A stretch of DNA of 64,000 nucleotides, taken from Knufia peltigerae (taxonomy: Eukaryota > Ascomycota > Eurotiomycetes > Chaetothyriales > Trichomeriaceae). The DNA lies in assembly GCA_030247855.1 (NCBI GenBank), contig JAPDRN010000062.1:108090-172089 (forward strand). The letters run 5' to 3'. Within the stretch, counting starts at the first letter, position 1. Each line of letters opens with the position of its first letter. Below the pieces are notes generated by a model. It saw only the letters and a program-made list of their open reading frames with translations. It made no database searches and had not been told where the DNA came from. Below are positions 42,244-53,092 of the stretch, in pieces. The position numbers and the translations under genes are program-made.

Positions 42244-44558
42244 TCAATTGGTCGAATTCATGAATCCCCAGAATGAATTTTCATCGAAAGCTCCCCGAAA
42301 CTGCCCGGGCATCTGTTGATTGAAAGTCGAGCTCCCCATCGCGGCATCGTCCAGCGGGGTAGGGAACTGAGGAACTCCATTCGTGGCCAGATCATAGGAG
42401 GTGAGATCAGCCGTCGGTCGGAAAGGGATGTCGCTGAAGGAGTAAGTCATGTCACCATAATTTTGACCCGCGTCGACAGCCGATTCGACCGCGGTGAGAG
42501 ATGACCAACTTGCCATACTGTCCAATGCCTCGGGATATTGCGCCTGTTGACCTATATCAGCGACAGCAGTGTCAGCCCAAAATGATTCATCGCCAGAGCT
42601 TCGGGTCATCTGATCCAACGTGTCCCCTGTGGCGGTGGGCGTATGAATCGCGGCCGTCCATGCCTGCGGATGCTTTTGCTCCGCTCGAGCTAGTAGGCTC
42701 TGTATCACATCTGCTCCTTGTCCTGCGACCATGTTTGATCCACGGATCTGGTTGAGTCTCCATAGGGTCTCCCTTATGCACCGGAACGCTTCCGGAACCA
42801 CCTCTTGCTCCTCTTTGGGATATGTTATCAACACAGCCAACATAGAAACAGCCGGATCCACGCTGATATATGTGAGTGTAAAGAGCTTCCAGTGTTGAGG
42901 TTGCAGGCTGCAAAAGAACTTTTGCTGTGCGTGAAGCATTTGTATTCCGGCCTTCATAATCTCGGTTCGGCTTTTTGCGACAGAGAAAATATAGGTCCTG
43001 TGGAGGAGAAGCAGGAAAAACCACGCATTCGACCTCAAATGCTCGCGTTGAGCAGGTAGCCAGGGACATTGTTCGTCGAAAGAGGTGTCAGGGTTATTTG
43101 ACCGATATATGGGAGGGATGCTGTCTATGAAGTCCACAGCTCGTTGGTGGAGTCGTTCAACCTTGCCGTAGTCTCGTGGATATGGCCCTTCGGCCTCGAG
43201 TGCTTTTATATCATGGAAGCAGGACGCCAGCTGATATTCCAGTAGACGTACTGTGAACACGGAAGGCTTCTCGAAAGGACTTCGCGGCGAAGGGGCTATG
43301 GATTTGCGGTCTCTTGGAATGTCACAGTCTGTCGGAGGCACTATCAAGCAGTCATTGATTGACAATGTCAAGCTCTTGCCAAGAACCATACCCATCTCGC
43401 TTTACAAATGTTAGTTGGTAAACCGCAAAGTAGCGCCTGGACGATGCTCACCTGTCCCACAGATAAAGATTGATCATGGTCCGCCTACGCATGAGAATTT
43501 TCCATAACTGCTCGCACACGTTTTCGGAACTATCTGCGTGGAGCTTTCCTTCATCTCGGTGCAGGCCAATTTCTTGTGCATCCATAACAGCCTGCGCAAG
43601 GGTGTGCCATGCTTCCGCAATTGCACCACGATTTTTCAGCCATGAGACCGTCAGAAACTCCGCTTGAATATAGGTCAGGCTAATAGCGTCCTTCTCCAGA
43701 AGTCCCAGAAGCTGCAAGGTCGAACAGTTATTCCCATAGCTCTTCTCGTCTCCTGGAATGCCCCATAGACACGAAGAATGAAGAGATTCAGAGCCCTGCG
43801 GTGGTAGAAACTGTATCCCAAGGGCAAGTACTATAAACAGCAGAGCTGGAAAGCTGATGAGTTCGGTGGGAATAGTGCAATGAGATTCCGACACCGCATC
43901 GACAGGATGCTGATAATACTCCTGCAATTGTTCATCGAAGAAACTGCGATCCAAGAAGGCAAATTGCCAGTTGACCTCTTGAAAAAAGACGCTGACAAGA
44001 TGATTTACACATCCTTGACATGGCAAGCGCCTGATGATAGACCTGTATGTCTCAAAAGAGCAAGGGCTGAGGGTGGCAGTCTTCGTCTTCTCAGGAATGG
44101 TGCGTGTGGTGCCTGTTTCGAGGTGTTCCAATTTCTTGAAAATGCCCAGAGCATTGTGTGCGTTGACATGAGAGTAGCCGAAGGAAGCAAGATCCGACTT
44201 GTCGTTTTCAGAATTTGACTCTTGACTTTGCCAATCTTGAGATTTGTCTCGTGGCTTTCCCACTACCGAAGCGTTGAATCGTGCTACGCGGCTATCATTT
44301 GTCAGTGGCTTGTGACGATGAACATGAAGGACTCACTCAGGGTCGATATCTCCATAATTACACGAATCTTGCTTGCCACGTAGGACACAAGTCAAGCAAG
44401 GCTTGCCTCGATTACACTGGCGGCAAGTCAGCCTTTTGCGTTAGAAGACGGCAAAGACCTCGAGCTTGAAAGACTCAACTGACCTTTTGTTTGCTGTGAC
44501 GGCAATTAGTGCAGCTGAATGTGACTCGATTTCGTTTCTTCGGCGTCGCCTCAGTCAT
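42244..44558 (-). CDS. Zn2Cys6 transcription factor 2 (fungal-specific)
   Basis: A nuclear binuclear zinc-cluster regulator. Exons on the minus strand are 44558-44484, 44416-44337, 44291-43452 and 43399-42244, giving 716 residues. The cluster is formed only by splicing exon 1 to exon 2: CTNCRHSKQK then CNRGKPCLTCVLRGKQDSC, a perfect C-x2-C-x6-C-x5-C-x2-C-x8-C. A closer upstream acceptor would run into a stop, so the CCGCCAG acceptor is used. Exon 3 opens the fungal_trans-type middle homology region (RRLPCQGCVNHLVSVFFQEVNWQFAFLD, here cited in part) with TVSWLKNRGAIAEAWHTL, AQAVMDAQEIGLHRDEG and RRRTMINLYLWD joined to SEMGMVLGKSL. The C-terminus is Asn/Asp/Phe-rich and possibly activating. It is divergent from the DHA1 transporter (46135), and a perfect inverted repeat lies 83 bp upstream of its start. 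Confidence 0.9.
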
Positions 44559-46134
44559 ACTACCTGAGGCTTGTATGTGAATTCCTATGTTATCGCCGCG
44601 GATATAATCATGGGGTAAAAGGACTCGAGAAGCCTTCGAGTATCGTCGGAAGAAGTGTCTTCCGACGATAAATGACTAGTATCTCGCAATTGACCTCAGC
44701 TCAACCAACCGAGAATGCTGTGGTGCCTGCAGCCACTAGCGACCTGCGTAATGCTGGACAGCTCTGATTACTCAGCTGATTCATTGTTGCATGTGCTTCT
44801 GGTTGGAATTTCGGACGCCACTCTTCTAACCCATCCATGTCGCATGCAGTCAATGGTCCTGCTACATGATAGAAATATACATTGCCATATGCTACAGTAT
44901 GTATATTCAGCAATGTCGATGGCGTCAATGGCAAGTGTGCGGACACCACATCTGCCAGGATTTATGATCCATTCCGTGAAATCCGGTAGGAATCAGGATA
45001 CGCCGCTCACAATGGAGACCACAGGGTGGATGTGCTGTTCAAAGTAAGGTGAGGCATGAATGAGGCCTCTTCAACACCTCCTCTCTTTCGCGCAGGACAC
45101 GGTATCGTCGAGTTATTGTTGTTGTTTTGGGTCTCAAAATTGGTGGGAGGACTGCCGGTGGCACACACCTAACCATGGCCACAGTGCTATGATCTATCCA
45201 AAGTAAATCCGAGAGCTAGGCGATAAGGACCCTCGCTCTCAACGAGCGGTGCGCCACTTTCTTGGTCGCTTGATCGACACCACGGTCAAGAATGCCGAAG
45301 CTTCCGCTTCGCAACGCGCCTTCAGTCTTTGGAATGGTCCATGCCCTTTCAAAGGGACAGATACTTGAACAGAATCAACTTAGGGCATTTAGGATTTTAG
45401 TCAGCCTGCAGGGCTAGCTTGGGTTAATGCGAGGCCTTGTTTCGATTGTTATTCATCGTACTCCGTGGCGATCATCCCTTCACGTAGACGCAGGAACACA
45501 CAGGGACGAGTACGAGCACTCCGTAGAGAATCCAAGATTGCGAGATACTGTATTCCCGCAAAAGTAGATGGAACTATTGACGTCGTTGTGATTACGTGAC
45601 AATGGACGGTGCAAGGCCAAGAAGGCACTGTATGTACGAGTCTCGGCTGACCTGCTTGATGTATTGATATATAGCGCATTGATTGGCGACTAAGTCCGGC
45701 AAATACCAGCTAATAAACCGAATGAAACGCGGCTATTGCGGCCGCAGTTTGTACTGCTTCGTACAACCTCATGAACCCAAGTCAGAGTTGAAGCTCTTAT
45801 TGACTGTACGGTAACCGCAATATCCACCCGCCCCAACATCCTTCGGGCATGTCATGCTACCAGATGACAAAGCGCAAGCTTCTTCGACTCTAACCAACCG
45901 GATCAGGTCCACACGTTTGAAAGCGACATGTGGTAATCATATCCAGTCCTAATGAAGCCGCAAGCATGGTAAGTCCTATCGTCGCGAAACACCGACACAA
46001 GATGCCATATAACAAGACGGTAGGTTCGTGGGTTTTTGCGTTCACTTTATTCCAGGAACAAGTCGTTCACCACAGGTTCGAAAAGAGAGAGAGTGCACCC
46101 AATCACTGCACGTTGATAGATAACTCCAGGCGCC
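44559..46134. promoter_or_regulatory. Divergent intergenic region, Zn2Cys6 regulator 2 / DHA1 transporter
   Basis: A 1.58-kb shared upstream region with no supported gene. It contains the inverted repeat at 44641-44670, a NotI-type GCGGCCGC near 45739, and TACTCCGT words near 45460 and 45518. Confidence 0.5.
44641..44670. promoter_or_regulatory. Perfect 13-bp inverted repeat, CGG-N12-CCG, candidate Zn2Cys6 operator
   Basis: TATCGTCGGAAGA, a 4-base spacer AGTG, then TCTTCCGACGATA: the arms are exact reverse complements. Within it CGG (44647-44649) and CCG (44662-44664) are separated by 12 bases, the inverted half-site layout that Zn2Cys6 dimers bind. It lies 83 bp upstream of the regulator-2 start codon, so autoregulation is plausible. 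Confidence 0.6.
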
Positions 46135-48358
46135 ATGGTCGACATCGAGAAGGCAGAGAGCCAAGGTCCTCAATCCTCTTTAAGCCCAAGCTCCAGCGAA
46201 GCGCTGTCTCGGGTACAAACCGAAGGAGAACTCGCAAAAGCAGAGACCGCAGCTGACAGGTCATATGCACCAATAACGACCTCCGCATCCAATGCTCGAT
46301 CGGTGGCCCGGTCGACCCTATCGCACATTCGAACAGGCGCATCTATCACCGATGGTTTCGCATCTTACAGCCTGGTAGACCAGCCAGAGGACACGATCGA
46401 TGATGTGCTGGCTGCCAGAAGGACTCCCTCGGACGCTTATGAGGTGCGATGGGATGGAAAGAGTGATCCTTTATCACCACGAAACATGAGTGGTCCCCGT
46501 AAATGGCTGATTACGATGATCCTTTCGTCCTCGGCTTTCCTTGTGTGAGTTGAGTCCCAGACAGACAAGATGGATATTCGAGGGGACAAAGAAGGGACGT
46601 TGTATGCTGACTTGAGCCCCAGAACATGCACTTCTTCAATATATACAATCACCTACGAACAGCTTATCCGCGAATTCCACACCACGAGAGAAATTGCGAC
46701 GCTGGGCCTGACCTCGTTCGTGCTAGGGCTGGCCATGGGACCGATGTTTCTTGCTCCGATGTCAGAGGTACACCTCCCCATCATGATTTCTCACGACCTA
46801 GGTATGAGTACATGACACTGACGAATGTCCCTGACTTAGTTCTACGGCCGCACTCCAATCTACATCATCTCAATGGTCCTTTTCACGATCTGGCTAATTC
46901 CAGAAGCGGTTGCTCAGGGCATGGCGACGATGATTGTAGGTAGATTCTTCAACGGCCTCGCTGGTAGCGCCTTTCTAGCTGTTGCGGCCGGCTCCATCGT
47001 GGACATGTTCGAACCGGCGCAAATCGCTCTTCCCATGATAATGTTCAGCATCGCTCCCTTTTTAGGTCCAGCTGCGGGCCCTATTATCGGAGGCTTCATC
47101 AACCAATTCACGACTTGGTGGGTTTTTCTCCATTGCAACACCTCAAAATCCACCTCCTACAGTACTAACGCTTCCCTTCTAGGCGATGGACATTCTACAC
47201 GCTACTGATCTGGTCAGGCACTTTGACGGCGGCTGTCATCGTTTTCGTTCCAGAGACATATCCCAAAGTCCTACTCAGGCGAAAAGCGGCCAGCAAACGT
47301 AAAGAATCCGGCAACGAGCGATGGTGGGCTCCGATCGAAAGACACGATGCATCGATCCTGAGCACGGTCCTCCACTCTTGTGTGACGCCGTTCAAGCTCC
47401 TCTTCTTGGAGCCAATGTGTCTCCTGCTCTGCCTGTACTCAGCAATCCTCCTGGGCATTGTGTACTTGTTCTTCGGGGCCTTTCCGTTGGTGTTTCGCAA
47501 CAACCACGGCTTCTCAACCTACCAGGTCGGTCTGACGTTCTGCGGCTTGGGCGTCGGCATGATCATCGGCGCCCTCACGAACCCATTCTGGCGATGGAAT
47601 ACGAGTCGCCTGATCGCAAACCTCGAGGCCAGGACGGGTCAAAAATGTATCCGACCACCTCCAGAGTTCCGACTTACCCCTGCCATGCCTGGCGCCTTCT
47701 TGGTCCCCATCGGGCTATTTTGGTTCGGTTGGACGACGTACCCGAGTGTTCATTGGATCGTGCCTATCATCGGATCCAGCTTCTTTGGAGCAGGGTATGG
47801 GCATTCCTCTCCGCCCCCTTTACATGGTCGACAAGGTGCTAATCAGTGTCCACAGTGTCTTTTTAGCTTTCAACGGCGTACTTACTTTCCTCGTCGATGC
47901 TGTAAGTGCCTCACCCCTACCTCATGCTGCTTTGAGTAGAAGATTTTAACTTGGGGAACACAGTACGCCAACTACGCAGCCAGCGCAGTCGCAGCCAATG
48001 TGCTTGTCCGCCTCATTTTCGCCGGCGCGTTTCCGTTGTTCGGAACCCAGAGTGAGTGTTTTCGATGCCAGAGATGCTCGGACCGAGTATCCAGAGCAGA
48101 TGTTGGTCACCTCTCCCCGTTCCTGTACTGACCTTGTGAAAAGTGTATGAGAATCTAGGCTACCAATGGGCGTCGTCCCTCCTCGCCTTCCTCGGTCTGG
48201 CATGCCTCCCAATGCCGTAAGTTCTCGAGCTCTCCTGTCTGTGGCTTTGAGCGAATGGTGTGCTGATTCATCATGGTTTGGGCAGATTCCTCTTTTTCAA
48301 GTATGGCGAGAAGATCCGAAAGCGAAGCAAGTTTGGCACTTCGGACGAGACGTCGTGA
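46135..48358 (+). CDS. MFS drug:H+ antiporter, DHA1 family (Flu1-like)
   Basis: A 12-helix plasma-membrane drug/polyamine exporter of the DHA1 family. Eight exons (46135-46544, 46623-46767, 46840-47117, 47183-47794, 47856-47901, 47964-48051, 48144-48216 and 48286-48358) give 574 residues. A long Ser/Thr-rich cytoplasmic N-terminus (about 110 residues) ends in the subfamily motif WDGKSDPLSPRNMSGPRKW just before helix 1. Other marks are YTITYEQLIREFHTTREIAT, LGLAMGPMFLAPMSEFYGR, VGRFFNGLAGSAFLAVAAGS, the antiporter motif C FLGPAAGPIIGGFINQF, and FVPETYPKVLLRRKA before the central loop. The C-terminal tail is short and basic (YGEKIRKRSKFG). All phases are consistent. It is divergent from Zn2Cys6 regulator 2, which likely controls it. 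Substrate is unknown. Confidence 0.92.
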
Positions 48359-49036
48359 TCTGTTCGCCATGCCCCCCGGCTCAGTTTATTCAGTCATCAT
48401 CTTCTCAAATTACTCGTTACACGCTTTCTCGACTTGGCGAAGCATGATGCACAACATATGTTGTGATTGGATTGTTATTGGACCGTGAAATATTAGCGAC
48501 GACATTGCATATTTTCTAGGAGCGGTGGGTTTGAAAGCGAGAAAAAGTGTGTTATTGATATGAATATACCCGAGTTGTAGTGTATAATAATACATCTAAT
48601 CATGAATGAGAAATAATAAACTGCATCAAAAAGAGTCAAAGACTGATTAACAAAATTGTACGTCAACGAAATTGTCTTTCCAAAGAAGAATCTTCACGAT
48701 TGACCGAGTCTGTTTTATTTAATTGTGGTCACAAGGTCATCATCTGTCCCAATCTCAACCAAACTTGACCACCTTGACATATTTACATGTTCATGTCTGG
48801 ACGAAACTTTTTTTGTTTTCCTGCCGCAAGACAGTATGTATCCTCCGTGATCCACGGGCCACCTGAATACCGTCTAGAAATACCTAAGGAAGTACATATG
48901 CCTATGCCTATGCCTATTCACGTCGCACCCACTCTACCACGGGATAAGTTCCTAGTCCTCCAGTTTTGTCTGGCCTTTCTTTGTGCCCTCGAATCTGCAC
49001 CGTATGTACATCTCATACCAGCCCATGATCAACCAT
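48359..49036. other. Intergenic, convergent 3' ends of DHA1 transporter and aminotransferase
   Basis: 678 bp, A/T-rich near 48540-48680. Contains a short ATGCCT triplicate at 48898-48915. No gene is supported. Confidence 0.5.
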
Positions 49037-50641
49037 CTATTTCTTTGCCTTCTCGACCTCGGCCAAACCAGACTTCAAGGCGTTCAAGGCCTTGTCAATC
49101 TCCCCTCTCGACTCGTCCATGGCAGTCACGCCCATGTGTCCAAAGCGAATATACTTCGCCGCGATCTCCCGATGCAGACCACCGGCGAAGATGACACCCT
49201 GGGCCATCAGCTTCGGGAGGATCTCCGGGGGGGTCAGACCCTCGGGTAAATAAATTGCCGTCATCGTGTTGGCGGCATTGGCAGGGTCGACCGGGAGCTG
49301 CTTCAGCCCCATCTTCGTGATCTCGGACTTGACGTATTGGCTGATCTTCTGGTGCTGGGCCACGCGGGCCGCGATGGGTTGGGAGAGCAGTTGTTTCAAG
49401 GCGGTGTTGAGTGCCTGCACCAGTTGAGTCGGAGGGGTGGCAAAGTATGACGGCTTCTTGGATTCGTAGTTCTGCATGATGGGGACCCAGTTCTTGAAGC
49501 TGGCGTAGTAGCTGCCGGGGGGGGACTTGCGGGACTTGAAGACGTCCATGGCCTTCTCCGAGACCATCATGATCGAGAGACCCGGCGGGCAGCCAATGGC
49601 CTTTTGTGACGCGGTCAGGGCGACGTCGATCGCCATGTTGTCAAAGTGCAGGTCTTCTGCGCCGACCGAGCAGACACCGTCGACGACCAGAAGTGTGTCG
49701 GGAGAGACCTTGCGGATGAGATCGGCCAGAGGCTGAATGTGCGACAAGACACCGGTGGAGGTGTCGACGTGGGTGACGGTCACGGCCTTGTACTTCTTCG
49801 CCTTCAGGGCAGCCTCGATCTCGGGCAGTTGTGGTCGGTCCCCGATTGGGGCCTTGAGCTGTGTAGGTTTGGCGCCGTAGATCGACAGGCAGTCCGCGAA
49901 CGAGTCTGCAAAGTAACCGCTGTGCAGCACCAGGACATCTTCACCTGGCTCGACAAGGTTGGCAGCCACCAGATCCCAACCCAGCGTGCCACTTCCCGCA
50001 ATCACAAATGGCTGCGAGCCGGGGTTTTTGGTCTGGAACACATCGCGGAGGAGCGTCAAGGTCTCGCCGAAGACGTTTACGAAAGGCTGGCCGACGTGGG
50101 ACTGAGCATAGTAGCTCATCGACTGGGCCACCTCGTCGGAGATCTCGATGGGTCCCGGGATCAGGAGCGAAGGGTGGGCGGCTTGAGTAGACATTTTGGG
50201 AGACGCCGAGGTCGACAGTTCTCGCTTTTGGACGACAAAGGATGGCGAGCGCGGACGGGGTGGGTTGTAGGGGAGGTCGTCGGTCGAGGCAGGCAGAGAG
50301 TCTCGCTCGACGCTGTAGGGGGTGTTGATGGGCGGATAGGAGGACTGGTGGTGCTCTTCAAGGTGTCTCGAGATCAAACTCAAGCGGGCCGCAGGAGAGT
50401 TGGTCGAGGTTGAACGTGAAGGAGCCAGCTTGACGACTGTGGGGGAGGGGAATCCGAATTGATATTTGGTGTGTATGACGGGACGATTGAGCGACCGGTG
50501 AAGGCGGCGTGCGGGGGAAACACCGAGAGCAAAGGAGGGCGACAATGTCCGCAGGGAACGATGCGATAACGGAGGAGACAGCAGGGGAGATACCAGTGAA
50601 AGTGCGGAAGAGGGAGGAATTGCAACGGATGCTCTCGCCAT
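49037..50641 (-). CDS. agx1: Alanine:glyoxylate aminotransferase, with long N-terminal leader
   Basis: A PLP-dependent class-V aminotransferase that makes glycine from glyoxylate and alanine (Agx1 type; the family also includes serine:pyruvate enzymes). The frame encodes 534 residues from 50641; an internal ATG at 50194 (MSTQAAHPSLLIPGPIEISD) matches the normal enzyme start and would give 385 residues, the usual length. Core motifs are FVIAGSGTLGWDLVAANL, VLHSGYFADSFADCL, VTVTHVDTSTGVLSHI, the cofactor Asp in LLVVDGVCSVGAEDL, the Schiff-base Lys in ALTASQKAIGCPPGLS, and YFATPPTQLVQALN. The 149-residue extension is Ser/Pro/Arg-rich (RRLHRSLNRP) with few acidic residues, like a mitochondrial presequence, though it is unusually long. 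The C-terminus (EKAKK) is not a PTS1. Two start sites may give mitochondrial and cytosolic forms; this is inferred. Confidence 0.9.
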   Translation of the reverse strand: MARASVAIPPSSALSLVSPLLSPPLSHRSLRTLSPSFALGVSPARRLHRSLNRPVIHTKYQFGFPSPTVVKLAPSRSTSTNSPAARLSLISRHLEEHHQSSYPPINTPYSVERDSLPASTDDLPYNPPRPRSPSFVVQKRELSTSASPKMSTQAAHPSLLIPGPIEISDEVAQSMSYYAQSHVGQPFVNVFGETLTLLRDVFQTKNPGSQPFVIAGSGTLGWDLVAANLVEPGEDVLVLHSGYFADSFADCLSIYGAKPTQLKAPIGDRPQLPEIEAALKAKKYKAVTVTHVDTSTGVLSHIQPLADLIRKVSPDTLLVVDGVCSVGAEDLHFDNMAIDVALTASQKAIGCPPGLSIMMVSEKAMDVFKSRKSPPGSYYASFKNWVPIMQNYESKKPSYFATPPTQLVQALNTALKQLLSQPIAARVAQHQKISQYVKSEITKMGLKQLPVDPANAANTMTAIYLPEGLTPPEILPKLMAQGVIFAGGLHREIAAKYIRFGHMGVTAMDESRGEIDKALNALKSGLAEVEKAKK

Positions 50642-51323
50642 GGACTATTTCAATCTCCTCCAGTCCAGCGTCTGAGAAAGTTGCAAAGAAGGAAATTCCA
50701 ATGTACTCCACGTTGGTGGATTATTCCCTCGACGCTGCAGGGAGAAAAAAAAAACAAAAGACGGCACAGTGCGAAAAGCAGAGCCCGAATTGTACTGTAG
50801 AGGACAAACTTTTCAGACGGTGCGATGAGTGTCGGGGGAAATTCAGGGGGGCTCGTTCCGGGGGGTCGTAGGCGCCTCCAAATAAGCAAAGTCGAGGCGA
50901 GGGAGTTCAGTTCCTGGACCTGCAGAGCCCGAAAGTTGGGGATGCGAAGGCCTTCAACAGGCCCCCTAAATACAGTCAACTCTCAGCCCTGTGACTCGTA
51001 CGATCAGACACCAACGGACAACTATGCGAAAGGGCCATAAGCCGCAATTTGAATCAGGAGAGTTATGATTGGTTCGACGGAGACAGAACAAAACCAAGGC
51101 AATCACGTGATCGGTCTCACCAACTCCCGGACATGTCGACGATGTCTTGGGTCGTCACATGGACACCACTTCGACACCTCCTCATCATTCGCCCTTCCTG
51201 ACCCTCTGCTCGCCAGCACACCACCCAAAGCAACCCTCATCGCATCTCTGTCCGCCTCTCGGCATTCTCCATCTTCACCCCTGCGTGGACGGACCGTCAT
51301 CTTACAGGTCAAAGTCCAGCTCG
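50642..51323. other. Intergenic, agx1 promoter / unknown gene 3' end
   Basis: 682 bp with the agx1 upstream region. Purine/pyrimidine-skewed, with an A-run (50748-50756). No gene is supported. Confidence 0.5.
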
Positions 51324-52040
51324 TCAGCAAAACTCCATGTCACCATCAATGTCGATGATGTCTTCTTCGTGGTCAACTTTCTCCTCCTCGTCGTCTTCTC
51401 CTTTTTGGATCTCCTCCTTGACATCGTCCGGCAGATGCGCTTTGATGTAGCGGTTGATCATGAAGGCGACGCTGTCGGGGAGTTGGCTGGACGAGATGCA
51501 CGACGGCAGATCCTCGCCCATCCGTATGGCAGGGTAGTCCGTCTCCACGAGGCCTTGCAGTTGGTTGTACCTCGCCTCTGACAGTCTTCCCATGTACCTG
51601 TCGTTGAAATCCTTCATCTCTTCCGTCACTGTGTGCTGAGGGACCTCGATGTCCATGCCCTTGGTAAGGTCGCGGCGTTTTGCGTGCTCCTGGATGATGC
51701 CGTTGATGCCACGCGTCACGTCGCTACTGAGATCATCCGGCCCGTATGCCTCGTGGTTGACGTGCTTGTGGTAGAGACTCGGCTGTCTGCTCTTGAACAA
51801 GAGGAGGATGTCGTTTTCCACGTCCGGATCACGTTCCACCTGTGTGAAGTGCTTGACTGTGTTGAACATGGCCTCTCGCTCCTCTTTCGAGACCGGAGCT
51901 TGTTGGACATTCTTGTTTGGTCTGTGATCACTCAAGGGTCGAGCCATCTTCTGCGCTGTTGTGAGCTGCGGTCCACGTGGATTCCGCTTTCCACGGTTTC
52001 GGCCGCGCCGCTGTCTCTTCTTGGATTTGACTCGTGCCAT
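51324..52040 (-). CDS. Unknown protein with basic N-terminus and acidic C-terminus
   Basis: A single-exon frame of 238 residues from the ATG at 52040 (MARVKSKKRQRRGRNRGKRN); the frame stays open to 52229, but the added residues are not convincing. I do not recognise a family. The N-terminus is a strong Lys/Arg nuclear- or nucleolar-type signal. The middle holds a helical, mixed-charge region (SKEEREAMFNTVKHFTQVER, LLLFKSRQPSLYHKHVNHEA) and a conserved-looking segment (RYMGRLSEARYNQLQGLVET). The last 40 residues are acidic (EEIQKGEDDEEEKVDHEEDI) and end DGDMEFC. Charge layout would suit a nucleolar or RNA/chromatin-associated protein, but this is guesswork. Codon use and frame length over 0.7 kb support it being a real gene. 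Confidence 0.65.
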   Translation of the reverse strand: MARVKSKKRQRRGRNRGKRNPRGPQLTTAQKMARPLSDHRPNKNVQQAPVSKEEREAMFNTVKHFTQVERDPDVENDILLLFKSRQPSLYHKHVNHEAYGPDDLSSDVTRGINGIIQEHAKRRDLTKGMDIEVPQHTVTEEMKDFNDRYMGRLSEARYNQLQGLVETDYPAIRMGEDLPSCISSSQLPDSVAFMINRYIKAHLPDDVKEEIQKGEDDEEEKVDHEEDIIDIDGDMEFC

Positions 52041-53092
52041 GTTCGCAAGAGACTGTGAGGGTTTGAGGACTCGACTGATCTGATCAACGATGGGTACAAC
52101 AGATGACAACAGTCTGTGGTGGTAAAGAACGCTGAAAGGAATGTGTGGCGTGGAGGAGTGTCTCTTGAAAGGTTTTTGACAACATTGACTGTTTCTGCAG
52201 CGATATAGCATCTCTTTCATCTGGCGCAAGCACTGATCGCCATGGCGATGGTACTCCTCGATTCACAGTGGTGTTACAAGCCATTGTATCTTGTGCCCAT
52301 ACACACACATATATAGCGGTGAAGGGTGAAGTTCTAACGAGCCGCCACTGAGCTGGGGTACACGCTTCTGAGTGTCTTCCTGAAGAAACAGAAGATCTCA
52401 ATTATGGACGATGGCACTTGTCCTACAAAGAGACGCTCTGCCTACACTCTACACTCACTAGATACTGATTGTGCTACACTTCAGCTACGTACTTTCGATG
52501 AAGGGGGTAATTTCACATGACAAAGACAACAACTAAGGACACCATTGCTTTAGGACACCATTGCTTTGTGGTCTTGTTACCTCTACAATGCAAGCTTCTG
52601 TCTGCAGATGTCTGTTGTTCATCCATCGATGTATTCATTCTGGGAAGAACAAGATATTGACCAGATTGGAACTCATGCTGGGGAAACATGAAATACGAAA
52701 TACGAAAGGTAAGCTTTCGGCGACTTTCTCAACCGAGTTTCTTTCTAATTAAATGCATTCGTCCCTTCGTTTCCTTTCAACTCGTATATTAATACTTCGG
52801 CAGCCCGTGCAACTAGGCATCAACTAGCAGGGCCTAGCAAATCTCACTTCCGCGCCTCAATATGCAACCAACTCTGCCATTTCCCCAAGATTCAGATTGA
52901 ACTGATGCTCCGGGTCGAGTTGATCTCGACAGACGTTCTTCCTGCACGATCCATATTGGCATGGCCTGACCTACTACATTCCTTGGTCCGAAGCTGGACT
53001 TTTACTTGAACCCAGTTGGTTAAATCCATGTTTTGAGATATATAATCAAGTCGTTTGACAGTGATATTGACACTAATCTCGTCAATCCGGCC
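52041..53092. other. Intergenic, unknown gene / carboxylesterase (divergent)
   Basis: 1.05 kb of upstream sequence for both neighbours. A direct repeat ACACCATTGCTTTAGG / ACACCATTGCTTTGTG occurs at 52539-52570. No gene is seen. Confidence 0.5.
52539..52570. repeat. Short tandem direct repeat, about 16 bp twice
   Basis: GGACACCATTGCTTT occurs twice in immediate succession (about 52538-52552 and 52554-52568). A small local duplication in promoter sequence with no evident function. Confidence 0.7.

Noticed and set aside
46103..46342. Minus-strand frame opposite DHA1 exon 1
   Set aside because: Shadow of the Ser/Thr-rich N-terminus.
49646..50413. Plus-strand open frame opposite the aminotransferase
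   Set aside because: Antisense shadow with Arg/Gly-rich composition.
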